41,454 nt of DNA, from the NCBI GenBank assembly GCA_001574975.1, contig KQ965900.1, forward strand, positions 1 to 41,454, read 5' to 3'. Shown here in pieces: positions 10,027-28,420 of the stretch. The position numbers and the translations under genes were made by a program. The notes below the pieces were generated by a model. It saw nothing but the letters and a program-made list of their open reading frames with translations, had not been told where the DNA came from and searched no databases. This DNA is from Gonapodya prolifera JEL478 (lineage: Eukaryota; Monoblepharomycota; Monoblepharidomycetes; Monoblepharidales; Gonapodyaceae). The first letter of the stretch is position 1. Each line of letters starts with the position of its first letter.

Positions 10027-12166
10027 ATGAAGATTGAATCCGTGGAAGATTCGGAACAAGATGATGCCGCTCAATCTACCGGCATTCTCTTTTCCCCCAA
10101 CCACATGTCCGTCTCAGCTTCCACACGACAGAAATCTGGGATCACGCTATCTCTGGCCAGACTCGCCGTATCCTACGTCAACCCATCGGCGTCTGCCTCG
10201 ACGGCCAACGCATTCCCATCGTCGTTCCCCGTGAGCCTGCACCCGGATGTCGTGACGCTCACCAGAAAATGCATGTTAGACACCTTGGCGGTCACGATCG
10301 CGGCGAATGGAGATCCACTGGTGGACATTCTGCAGGACGATTTGGTTGAGCAGGTTCGTGAACGGCTCGCTGGAAATTGCTTGCGATTCCACCAATCACA
10401 TTACTTTATTGACTGATGACCAATAATTATTGGCTGATGGCCGATATGTAGGGTGGTTCCACAACTGCCTCGGTTGGGGCTCAAAACTCCGTTTGCCTGC
10501 ACTCAGCGCAGCTCTTCTCAACGGGACAAAATCCCACGGTAAATATTAGGAGACGAAAATGAAATGATGCTGGACCATGACGCTTACATGACGCTATTTG
10601 ATTCAGCCCTTGACTACGACGATGTTAACTTTGCGTGAGTTACTGACATTTGATCTCGCATTTCATCAGACATACATCTCAGCACTTCGTGTCCGCTGTG
10701 GGTTGTGATAGGATTCTCGGGCACCCCTCCGTCGCTTGCCTACCACCCATGTACGCCCTTGCCGAATCCAGACCCGACGTCGTGACTTGGGACAAATTCG
10801 TCCGTGGATTTGTTGCGAGCTACGAGATTATGTGTAGGTTGGGAATGCTCTTGGAACCGGACCACTGTGAGTCCATGACTGCGTCCTCGTTCCCATTCCG
10901 AGTAACTATTAATTTGATGCGATTCTCCCCCCAATTTCCACTTAGACGACGGTCGCGGTTTCCACGCAACTGGCACGCTGGGAGCCTTGGGAGCTGCTGC
11001 TGGTTCCGCTGCTGCCCTTGGCCTCGGCGAAGTTCAAACTGCGCACCCCATCGGAAATGCCGCGGCGCAAGTAGGAGGCTTGAAGGTGAGTTTCGGAACC
11101 CCTTCCGACCACGATTTGCAGTCGTTGCGAAGGTTTCTTACTTCCTGCCGAACAACAGGGTCTCTTTGGCACACACTGCAAACCTCTCCACGCCGGCCGT
11201 GCTGCATACAACGGTCTGTCCGCTGCGCGCCTCGCTGAACGAGGATTCTAAAGTCGTGTGGACGCCATCGAGTGCGACCAAGGTATGTTTTTTTACTATT
11301 TAGTGTGCTTGCAACTCCGAGACTGACATACATGTGCCGTTCATTTCAGGTTTCGCTTCTGCCCATTCTTCAGACTTCCACCCAGACCGATGCCTCGCAA
11401 CCCCGAACAATGATCTAGGATTACATCTTCGTGCCAATTTGTTCAAGTACCACGCGAGCTGTTACTTGACCGTGAGTCATCGTCGGTTCTGAAAACACTT
11501 CAACTGTGAACGGCAAAGTGGCAAAACATCGTGTCCAGCACGCCCCTATCGAGTCAGCGCTCAAATGCCGTTCGCAGCTCGGGTACACACCGCTGGTTGG
11601 TCCCAGCGCCAAGCCCATTGGTGTCGATGAGATCGTGAAAATCAAACTTGTGATTGATGAGACGACCAGGTGAGCGTGCCCTCTATCAGAAACCACGAAT
11701 GCCGGCTTAGTCCCAACTCCCCATTTCCCGTTAAAGCCGTGTCTGCAACATCCCCAAACCAACCACCGGCCTCGAAGCCAAATTCTCTCTCCGTCTCACG
11801 GTCGCAGCGGCACTTCGCGGCGTCGACACGTCCCGACTTGACGTCTGGACCACGTCCCTCTGCGAGGACCCCGCTCTCGTGGTCCTGCGCGACAAGGTCG
11901 AGATCGACTTCCGCAAGGGGTGGGACCCCGCTGGATCCAAGGCCGAGGTCGAGGTGGAGCTTACGGACGGCAGGGTTGCAAAGGCCGCGCACGATTCGAG
12001 CAAGGCGGCGGAGAACTTGGAGGAGCAGTGGGCGAGGTTGGAGGCGAAGGCGGCGGGGCTGGTGGGACCCGTGTTGGGAGAGGATAAGGCGGCAAAGTTG
12101 ATTGAGATGGTGAAGGGGCTGGGAACCAAGTATGAGGTGGCGGATTTGAAGACTGTGTGGGAGTAG
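10027..12166 (+). pseudogene. MmgE/PrpD family protein with nonsense codon and frame slip
   Basis: The MmgE/PrpD family includes 2-methylcitrate dehydratase and cis-aconitate decarboxylase. Nine exons follow the family order: 10027-10357, 10452-10538, 10607-10634, 10670-10866, 10946-11085, 11159-11282, 11351-11471, 11539-11669, 11737-12166. Hallmarks are LPALSAALLNGTKSHALDYD across exons 2/3, RGFHATGTLGALGAAAG in exon 5, and GTHCKPLHAGRAAYNGLSAA in exon 6. Two lesions are visible: an in-frame TAA at 11249-11251 after LAERGF, and one base missing for frame continuity at 11400/11401 (between DRCLA and NNDLG). Everything else splices in frame to VADLKTVWE-stop, about 530 codons. Either it is a young pseudogene or the assembly has two errors. 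The start could instead be an ATG at 9955 or 10105. The last intron ends in AAG. The substrate is unknown. Confidence 0.8.
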
Positions 12167-12533
12167 GGCTCAGCTCGACCGGCGAAAAACAATGTAACAC
12201 AACTACATAGATGAGAAGGAACCAGTCATTGTTCGCTCGACAGCCTCAAGAGATCACATAATCAAAATTCCAACGAGACCTCATAAGTTTTAGTAGGTAC
12301 AGATACGATTATATTGCGTGCTTCTACAACCGTTGCGAAGTCGTGGAATAGTGGTAGTATAAGGGAATAGTTGTTGCAATTTTACCAAACGTCCAGCGCT
12401 GCGTCTCGTCACTCCGCCCTCGTGTAGTATCGTCGTCGCCGAGAAACGCCTCCAATTTTTTCTGGGCAGCCTCACAGAATCCCCTCGTTTCCCTCCGTTA
12501 CATTGTTGCAAGTCGACGATATCCACCTCTCCC
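12167..12533. other. Convergent intergenic region
   Basis: Spacer between the PrpD-like stop and the fumarase stop. No gene seen; it should hold the two 3' UTRs and polyadenylation sites. Confidence 0.5.
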
Positions 12534-15093
<2,560 letters not shown>

Positions 15094-15951
15094 GCCGGGA
15101 AGAGGGGGGGAGGAAGGGCGATGGTAGTGGTTTTGCGAAGGCAGGCAGGCAGCGGAGTGATGTGCTGTGGGTCACGGCAGCACTGTGGTGATTGTGGGGC
15201 CACTGCACCCGGAACGTTCCGACCCCGGGAAAGGTGTTGCTCCGAATCGCAGGATCACGTCAGAAATACAAGACAATACACTTACTTTTATACCAGACGG
15301 CAATGGGACGGAATTCGAAATTTGGTCGGAGTGGGATCGAGATAAGGTATTCGCTTCGCAGGACGCTCCAGGCTCTTGCAATACTGGAACACACTCTCTA
15401 TGAGAACAAAAGAAGTCATATTTATTATCTCGCTTGTCTCTGACCTCAAATCTCCCTTTCCAACGCGTCGCAGTGCTGACGCCATTGGACTTGCCGGGGC
15501 CGCAGCTAGTGGCGCAGCAGATGGTGTACCAACTCAAATTTTCATCAACCCGGAAACTCATTCAGACGAATTCAGGTTGTTCTGATCGAACGTATCATGC
15601 CTCAAACTTTTGCAGGTGACTACCGACGGCGGCCGAGACCCCCATGAACTCAGCTCGGAGTCGGGACCCGTTTCGCCCGATAGCCAATGAAGCTGTTGTG
15701 GACTTCGCTGGGACTGTGGGAGGATGTTGCAAGACTCCATATCAATTATGGAGCACGGTGGGACTCGTGGACGCGTGATGGACCCTCTGGAAGCGCGTTT
15801 TCCGGGTGTCTCTTTATGACTCATTCCTGGAATGACCCACGAAAGAGGCATGACATATCGCCATCGAGATTGTCCAACTGTTCCTCTGAGCGGTCACTCC
15901 CGTGGTTCCCTCTCTCGTAACCTCACCCTGACCGCCTTTGCCCCACAACAG
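15094..15951. other. Shared upstream region of fumarase and aldolase
   Basis: Divergent interval of about 860 bp. It must contain the promoters of both genes and the first coding exon of the aldolase, which I could not fix: the mapped aldolase exons require a preceding exon of length 1 modulo 3. One candidate start is the ATG near 15851, but its donor would be weak. Open frames here do not resemble known proteins. Confidence 0.4.
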
Positions 15952-18029
<2,078 letters not shown>

Positions 18030-18408
18030 GTGGTGATCGCAAATGGCATAACTTTGGAATGGTTGTTTCAAAAGGGAGTCGTTGGTGAAGCTAATATTTT
18101 CATGATCTTTTCGAGAAAAATATGAGGTAATAATATCACAAAGATTATTCGTTTGTTGGATTTGTACAAAATGAAAAATCAGGTTCGAAGGAGAATGTTA
18201 TGATGATATTTGACCCTATCCATTGAACAGAAACACATGCTTGGATTGTGCGCATGGTGACATTCGTCTTATGATGAAACCGCAATTCCTCATTCAAAAT
18301 CCACACCACTCAGTGTATAGTTTTTCGTTGCGATGAAGAAGTTAACCACGATATTCTTAGAGACGCCCCATGAGAGCAGTCCTAACGCGACCATGCTCGA
18401 CAAAACAT
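18030..18408. other. Convergent intergenic region
   Basis: AT-rich spacer between the aldolase stop and the P5CDH stop. No gene seen; 3' UTRs expected. Confidence 0.5.
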
Positions 18409-20877
<2,469 letters not shown>

Positions 20878-21286
20878 GTCGGGTTCCCTCGATTCAGGGG
20901 GGAAATGGGTGCAGAGGTAAAATGCAAACGGGCGATTGGAGACCGAAGCCGAAACCCTGGAAAACATGCAACTTGACGGAACCTCCAACCAAACTAGAGT
21001 CCAAGGAAGTGCCACCACCGAAGTGTCCAGAAAAGGTGAGAAGGATTTCGTTGGCGGCAGTAGCCGCTCTCCGGAATGACAATGAAGAACTCATCCTGGA
21101 GGAAGTTTAGGGAAATGTTGACAAAATACTGCCAACTGTCTTTTTCCGATTCATGAGCGATACCTGTAAATTTTGCAGGGTCAAGGTGGCCGCAGAGGTG
21201 GCCACACATGGCTGCACGTTTCCTCCGTGGAGATCGCAACCGAGGTATCGCGCAGCAGCGATGGGTGTTCATGATGATGACAAGCA
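20878..21286. other. Region upstream of P5CDH
   Basis: Holds the P5CDH promoter on one side. On the plus strand there are short open stretches (from 20922 and 21153) with splice-like sites, which may be 5' exons of the degraded zinc-finger gene, but I cannot connect them confidently. Confidence 0.35.
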
Positions 21287-22030
21287 CGTTATCGATATGC
21301 GCCAACGTCCAAGTCCTGATGTCGCGGACCAAAAAGGTGAGCAAAGTCTCGATCACTTTCCCAATCGAAACTCTCCAATCGCACACATCCACCACCATCG
21401 ACTTGAAAGTTGCCGTAATGACACCACCGCACACGGGAGCCTTCGCCTCGGTGGTCTTAAGCGCTTTGTGCCCATGTACGATCGTGAGGTTCGCGAGTAT
21501 CGCACTGAGACTGTGTCACCAGTTTGCTGCTTCGGAATATGGCCCTGAGTCGTCTTGTGGGTCTCAAGAAGCTCACCCCTGAAGATCAGGTTGGTTCGTC
21601 GCGTCCACTTCGGTTCATGGGAGAGCGACTTTCACTCAAACTTCCATTGGTATCTAGGAACGACTGCGGAAAGCGATCCTGACCATGTCAAACGAGCCTG
21701 ACGAGGTGTGCGGTCATCATGTCTCTGCAAAGTGTGAAGCAGTAACCCTTTCATTACTTGTAATTCGCAAAGGCTCAAGCACCTCCTACGAACGCTAACG
21801 ACGACGACGAAGCGCAGTCGGACGACGAACCAGCACCGCCCCCGCCCCCCACGTCCACTCGGTCGAAGAAGAAGCGTAAGAAAGCCGGGTCCGATGGTGA
21901 TGATGATGACGATGGTTATTGGAAAGCCAAGTCCAAGGTTTGTTTCTTCTCTGACGTGTCCTGAACAGCTCGTCGCTTTCAATGAACACTTTTGCAGAAA
22001 GCTAAGGCTAAAAAACTAATAAATGAACTT
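21287..22030 (+). pseudogene. PARP-type zinc-finger protein, degraded
   Basis: The zf-PARP domain binds DNA nicks and occurs alone in many fungal nuclear proteins. Pieces in order: YRYAPTSKS then CRGPK (21287-21336), CRNDTTAHGSLRLGG in the next exon (from 21410), the block DCVTSLLLRNMALSRLVGLK followed by KLTPEDQERLRKAI (21509-21589 and 21658-21705), then an acidic/proline-rich and lysine-rich tail (21773-21937 and from 21998) with KKKRKK and DGDDDDDGYWKAK. Lesions: an in-frame TGA at 21317-21319 just before the first cysteine, a TGA at 21506-21508 where the family has tryptophan (CAC-TGA-GAC for H-W-D), and a frame change between the LRLGG block and DCVT. AATAAA follows at 22018. The tail exons splice cleanly in frame, so decay may be recent. 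Confidence 0.6.
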
Positions 22031-22553
22031 CGATTTGCAAGAGCTCCCTACGTCGTTTACATTACAAATATAGCAGTGAAGTTTAACATGAAATATCAAT
22101 GTACTCCTATGAATTCAGAGCACTTCCATCAACTCTCCGCTCCGTATGTTGATGGTTATTCTTCGAGCTTCGAGAACGTACATGATAACCTCTTGCTTAC
22201 CACCGAGAGCCCACGTTGCTTCGGTTTCAACGTCCAAACGGTCCTTTTGGCCGACGCGCTTGAGTGTACCTTCACTTGGGCTTCGTTTCGTTTGTTTCGT
22301 GTCAAATCTTCTTCGTGCTGAACTGGTCAAGAATAACACATGAAATAGAATAGCACGGAAAAGAGTTCGCTTTTGCATTCAGCTTTGGGGTCGAACTATG
22401 GATTGTCCTTCCTTTTCGCAGTGGTCCTCAACCCACGATTACATAACCGCACCGTCAATGAGTTGAACCTCCGCTGAAAGACGGACCTGCAATACCAGTT
22501 GTGTACATTCTATTACGACGTTCTGGGCAACTCGTTGGGTTGACATTTAGTTG
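22031..22553. other. Intergenic region
   Basis: A plus-strand open frame runs to 22321 from the last zf-PARP-like exon but loses protein-like composition after the lysine-rich stretch. Nothing else recognised. Confidence 0.4.
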
Positions 22554-23751
22554 TCAGTACTTCCCAGACAAATTATATTCACATATAGCCCAAGATACAA
22601 CGTTCCTCTGTATATAGTGATACGCCCATTCTCCGCGCCAAGGATTGGAAATGGCGCCCAAAAGCTCGTTCCACGTCATACGCGGAATGGCGCAGCTCGT
22701 GATATCAAGTGTGATTTTCAACGTCGTAATTGCCGGAATGAGTTCAAAAATGGAGCCGGCGAGGATCACAAATCTGTCCGCTGATGGCGCAGCCAACAGG
22801 TCTCTCGCAAAAACCATCATACTAAACGTCTGGATTGAATGGAGAGGACCCACTCCCCACCATTCAAATGCAACATCATCCATCCACATCTTGTCCCCAC
22901 CCCAAATCGCCAACGTTCCCAACTCTCGCAAGTTAGGAAATACGCGCGGTGTCTCCACGAACAAATAGGGTCAGAGTTCGGGGTGCAAGACCAGTCTTGG
23001 TAACACGTCTTCTACGGTGATCAGAAATCCTTTCAATCAGATTAGCAGCACTGACTGCGTCAATAAAAGCACCTCCTGACAAAATTCCACTTTCGGAAAC
23101 AACTAGAGCATTGCTTCCAGTTCCACCCACGTGATTCCTGTCGGCCTCCGAAGGAGACGTGTCGGACGTGAGTCATTGGCACACGCCCTGAAACTCCCTG
23201 GAGCACCTGCCACATGCTGGTGTTCACGTTGATGTTGAAATGGCGCATATGATGTGATTGCACCAAGTGCCAGAAGTTTCCGAAAAGCCCTTGAATACGT
23301 TTCATTGAGTATAGCACAACGATAGGTGCAGAACAAATTGGCTTTGATCCACTGGAGCTTCAATGTGGGTAGAGTTACCGATCTACCTGGGTACTCGCCC
23401 TGTTCAATAAGTCGAATCAATTCATCCTCATCAAGCCCCTTCGCCAGGCGGTTAAGATCTACGTTAACGTAGCTTTGAAGGCCAGTCCACACAGTGCCCG
23501 TAGGTCCATCGCATGCGTAAAAGGTTTCGTTCCACTTCAAATTTCCATAATTCCACACCACACCATGGAAGGTCCAATGATACCCTGAGGTCACAAGCCA
23601 CGCCAATTTCCCTTGCGACGCATCCCGGAACTGTGACTGCGGCTGCGTCGCGGAATCGACGACAATCGAGGGGGATTTGAATGTAGAACGTTTTGGGCGG
23701 GAGGAATCGAAGGATACGGATGAGTGATTCGGTCGGAATGGCGTCCATCAT
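22554..23751 (-). pseudogene. F-box/LRR-like protein, broken copy B
   Basis: The N terminus is a readable F-box: IPTESLIRILRFLPPKTFYI then CRRFRDAAAVTV. The frame must then move by +1 after PGCVA (near 23605-23625) to continue into LAWLVTSGYHWTFHGVVWN and on to ILNETYSRAFRKLLALGAI. A further break follows near 23100-23130. The C-terminal part, FVETPRVFPNLRELGTLAIW, is in yet another frame and runs to 22554. The fragments follow the same order as copy A. It is head to head with SPAG17 (gap about 130 bp). F-box proteins recruit substrates to SCF ubiquitin ligases; this copy is unlikely to make a full protein. Confidence 0.65.
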
Positions 23752-23881
23752 ATGACGCGGAAGACGATTGCCTGGAGGGGTATTGGAAGGAAACGATCAA
23801 GATAATAAAACACAACATACATGGCACTCACAGCAGTTGCGCAAGGGCAGGGCTGCATCCCTCACTTCCGCTGAATACCAA

Positions 23882-26800
23882 ATGTCAGCTTCGCGACGCG
23901 GCGCACCGTCGTCGGCAGGAACGCAGCAGCTCGCGCGGCCGCTCAACGATGTGAGCCGCCAACGCTTCGGTCGCTCTTTCCCCGTGTCAGCGAGTAATCC
24001 AACCCTTCGCTTGTCCTGCATTCCACTCGACGTCCCATGAACTATTCCATCGTCAGTCTGACTGGCAAACATTCATTCTGACATTCTGCCCCGACACGCC
24101 CGCGGGACATGCGAACTGGGATGGCCAGACACTTCCTGTCGGCACGACGGCGATGCTGGACGCAATCAACGCCGGGTATCGGCAGAGATTCACGGTCGTT
24201 TCGGAATCTGACGTGATGGAATGGGTAGGTTTGGGTCGTCCACCGCTGAGTGAAACAAACAAGTTGGAATCGTTACTCGCTGTTCACACAGGCGAATGAG
24301 AATGCCAAGGTCTTGGACTACTGCAAGGACGCAAAGACACTCGCGGATGCCAAGGAACAGATCCCCGATGCTCTCAAGGCGAAACTGTTCAAGGGACGCC
24401 TGCAGCAGCTCAAAGCCGAGGGTATTGAAGCCAAAACACCAAAGTCCCTTGGAAAGGTGAGGCCTATAATCGCCGTTCACGTTCAATTATTGAGTAACAC
24501 AATTCAATGTGTCGCTCAGGACACTGCCGACGCAATCTCTGCTCCTGCTCAAGAGTCCCCTGACAAGAAAGACGCGAAGGCGGGGGCGGACAAGGACAAG
24601 GCAAAGTCAGCCGCACCAAAGGACACACCCAAAGACAAAGACGCGAAATCAGGATCCGCTGGGAAGGGAAAGTCGGGAGGCAAGACCGACCCGACACCAC
24701 CGGACTCGGCCCCACCTGCGGAACAATCTAAGCGCAAGAACAAGCTGCGCGACCGTGGCTCGGCGCGTGGGACGGACCCGAAACTTCTCGCCATCGACGA
24801 CGAACCGCAGGATGGACCGGACGCTTACTATGTGCTGACTGTGAGGTCGCCCGGTGTGCTTGGAGCCCTGATGGACGAACTGGACTCGCCGGTTCAGGCG
24901 GTGGTCCGCGTGGAGGAGAACCAAGAGTCGTTTCCGGTGCCGAAGGAGGCGAAAGATGGGAAGGGGTCTGGAAACGGAGGTGGCGGAGCGCAACCAACTC
25001 AACCAGCTGGAAATTCCGCGTCCAAAGCCACCGTCCGCACCATCGTCAATCCCGCTCTGGCGTCGCTCCGCCTCGCCGTATCTCGCGCCGCCGAATCGTC
25101 TCGGTGGCATGACGTAGCCTTCCTAGACATCCCACTCCTTCCCAGCACGAGCGCCATCACCTCTTCGACCCCTGCGTCCACCCTTCGCGAAACGGGGCGT
25201 GACCTGTTCGAGCACCTTGCCAAGAAGTGCTACGACCTTCTCGCTCGCCGACGGGTGTACGACGCAATGTACGCCAAAGCCACGCCCGTGCGCGTTCTTG
25301 CTTTCGACCCGGCAGCTCCACATGTGGTGCGTGCGAGGAGGAGGTTGGACCGCGTTAGGAAGGGACACCCGGATGTAGGCGTTGGAGTGGAGGAAATGGT
25401 CTTGGGTGCGGTGCTGGATGAGGTGTGTAAGGCGGATGGGGACGAGGATGGCGGTGGGGTGGAGTTGTCGAGAGAGATGGAAGCTGTGCGGGACTTCTTT
25501 GATAGGAGGGCGGGTGGGCTTGTGGGGACGAGCGTGAAACCAAAGGAACAAGAGTACGCGAGGTGAATTTTTGCCCTGTCGTGTATGGCCTGGCCCCTCG
25601 CCGGCGTTACGGTAAATCTCATAATCTTGCAGCGGTGCAGTCATGTACGGTGACCAACTCGACCTCCTATCGCGCCTCCCTCGCCCCACTCCATCCACCC
25701 CACTGACACCCGGCCACGTCCTCACCTCGTACCAACGCGCCGCCATCCTCGCAGGGCCCAACCTCACAGCCCACGCAGAACTCGCCGACCGAGCGTTCCA
25801 GCTCGAGCGGACGCGTGTTCGTGAGGCCGCGGGGTCGTGGCTTGCGGTGGAAAGGGCGCTGGAGTTGATGGAGGTGGAGGAAGCGTGTGGGATGAAGGAG
25901 GGTGCGACATTGGATGAGTATGTGTGGGAGGAGAGGTTTGATAAGGATACGTTGGCTCAAGTGAGTTAACGATTTGGAGAAGGTGTCCTCCCCGCTAAAT
26001 TATTTTACCGCTTTCGCATTCAGGTAATCCGAGGGGCAAAACTCCACCACCCATTCGCTTGCCTCGTTCCGCATCTTCGCAGTTCCTCCCTCCTCCTGAT
26101 CCTCTCGGGCTCACCATCTCCAGGCTGCTTCCACCACACCGAAACCGTTTCGACGTCAGTCGTTACCAGGGTTGGGTTCGGCGCCTACCTTGACCTTATC
26201 GCCGAAGATGCCTCTGTGAAAGTTCCCTGGCTCGTTCCTGGTGGAAAGCATCTCATGGGTACACGTCCAGTGTACTACGCTGGAGGGATGGTTGTCGAGG
26301 AGACCGAAGAGGTGCAGCGGGTGTTTCCAGCCGCGAATGAGCAGATTGAAGTTCGGAGTGGGAAGAGTGGACGTGAGTCTACTGGTCGATGGCTTGCTGT
26401 GGTGGGATCTAGTGATTGACATGTATATGACAGGCAACTGTTCGATTCGCTTTGCTCGAGCATCTGCCTCGTGGTGCACTTCAAAGCCTGGTTCAGTGAC
26501 AGTAACCTTTGAGGACAACTCATGCCTCTCTTTGTCTGTATCGGAAGCTAATGAATGCAGTTGCGTCTTTGCGGCAAGCGATGATGGCATGACTGTTCAG
26601 GTTGGCCCGGAAGGCAACGTGAAACTGTACTCTGATGATAAGGGAACAGACGAACTCTATCGGGTTGTCACACTGGAGGTATGTGACTATGTCCGGTGTG
26701 ATTGGTGCTCTACTAAAGAGCTTTCGTTTTGCTCTCCCAGGGAATTACGATGACGAAACTTCCACGTGGTGAATCCCGTGCACTTCTTCCCGACGGCAGC

Positions 26801-28003
26801 ACTTTTACCCTGAGGTCCAATGGCGAGAAGGTTGGGGTTTCTCCCGCTGGGATTGTAACTGCGATCAGTCCATCAGGAGAGGAAATCCCGTCACCTCCAC
26901 CGGTGCAGACCGTGAGCGAACGAATACGGAACACTGGCCGAACGACAATAAGTCGGGCCGATTTGGTCGTGATCAATGAAGATGTGAACGGGACGAGATC
27001 AACGGAGCACGCGGATGGAACTGTTATTGTTACCACGCCCATGAATCCAAGCAAGGGGCCGAGGCAGATCAAGGTTTTGTCGCGGAAGTTACCAACCGTA
27101 GTTACGTCGGACGATGTTCTTTGTGTGGAGGCTCATTCGGGCTGTGTTATCAAACGACAGCCACTGGGAATTGGAGGTGGGATGTTTCAAGTGGAAAAGG
27201 TATGTTGTGTTCTTGGCTGTACTCGCTGTTAACTGCAAGGTTCGTAATTTTAGAGTGAATTATTTTTCAGGATGGCTACGAGATCAAATTCGATGCGGAC
27301 GTGTTCGAAATTCGTGATATGCAAGGTCAAGCAGGGACCACCTGTGCGAATTATCGGGTCAAAATGAACGGATCACTGGAATATTTCAATGAAGGGAGTC
27401 GATCATTCGGTTTTTCAAACGGAGTCTTGGCACAGGTATGATCTTTCAAGGAGTGTAGAGGTTTGCGTTGTGTGTTCAAATATTAATATCTTTTGAAGGA
27501 GGGCACTGAGAAAAGCAGACGTGGGGATCTTTCCAAACAAGTTTCTGAATCTTTCCCAGAGTTCAATGAAACATCGCTGAAACATTGGCTTTCTCGCCTT
27601 TGCTCCAAGAGTATTCCAAATGAGTCGCAGTTCGGTGACTTCCCTCGCGTTTTCTTCATCAACGTGGACGGAAGAGGTCGAGAGCTACTGCGAGACGTCG
27701 ACGTCTTGCCGTTCCTTCGTGCGTTGGGCGACAAGTTTCGAGCATTACCGGAAGCATCCGATGAAGATGGAGTGACGTTTACATTGGACTATCGCGGCGA
27801 GAAGGGGATTCAGATGTTTAGGAAGGTGGGTTGTGTGCATATTTCTCTGCTGGGATAGTGGGACTTACGGATTTCGACTATCAACCTTGTCGTTATTTGG
27901 TCAGCTCACACGACGGGGACGAGCAATGCGGGAGCTGGCGGGAAAGGTCCGATTTGACCTCGCAGAATTCAAGGGTCTACCGCCTCTTCGCAACGAGGTT
28001 TAG
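23882..28003 (+). CDS. SPAG17: SPAG17/PF6 flagellar central-pair protein
   Basis: Homologue of SPAG17 (PF6 in Chlamydomonas), which forms the C1a projection of the axonemal central pair and is needed for flagellar beating. Eleven exons: 23882-23950, 24057-24224, 24292-24456, 24520-25562, 25633-25960, 26024-26372, 26434-26678, 26741-27199, 27271-27435, 27499-27825, 27905-28003; 1138 aa, in frame. Matching features: an N-terminal NDSDWQTFILTF block, a lysine-rich charged linker, DDEPQDGPDAYYVLTV, a helical middle region, VVTRVGFGAYLDLIAED, then repeated beta-type EHADGTVIV and LLPDGSTFTL segments, CANYRVKMNGSLEYFNEGSR, and FPRVFFINVDGRGRELLRDV near the C terminus. About half the length of the human and algal proteins. 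The ATG at 23882 is the first one giving an open exon 1. One intron ends in AAG. Confidence 0.88.
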
Positions 28004-28420
28004 CGTATCACGGTGAAGTCAGCATGACTCTGCTTTCACGAGGGGGATGATAGAGTAGTGGCACTAGTTTGTGACATTTGAAGGAAGGGAGTGGCCATTG
28101 TTTCTGTATTCGAAGGTGGTGAAGTATCGTTGAGATATTGAGTTACTGTTCCATCAGGAAGCGTGCAACTCATCATTACATATTCAAGATTCTCTCGCAG
28201 TATTGTCTGAAACTCGAGTCGTATCATTATTTCGGCGAAAGGTTAATATTTCGGGGTATGAAACCTAGTTCCAAGTCACCCGTTTCCACTTCAACCCAAC
28301 CCAACCCATGAAAACTCGCACAAGGTCTTCAATTCAGCACGTCTGTGGTATTACCAACCGTCATCACAAAGCCCAACCGAGTTATCCCGCTTCAGCGTCT
28401 CGTACTCGCCGCAAAGGTGT
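28004..28420. other. Intergenic region after SPAG17
   Basis: No gene recognised. Contains a short run of CAACC repeats near 28296. Confidence 0.45.

Noticed and set aside
8357-12166. Itaconate or propionate-type biosynthetic cluster from the adjacent monooxygenase and PrpD-like gene
   Set aside because: No transporter, regulator or acyltransferase is nearby, and the PrpD-like gene is broken; adjacency alone is not enough.
21506-21508. TGA read as tryptophan or selenocysteine (alternative genetic code)
   Set aside because: TGA ends P5CDH, the monooxygenase, Snf7 and secreted copy A, and TAG/TAA stops are also used normally; a nonsense mutation is simpler.
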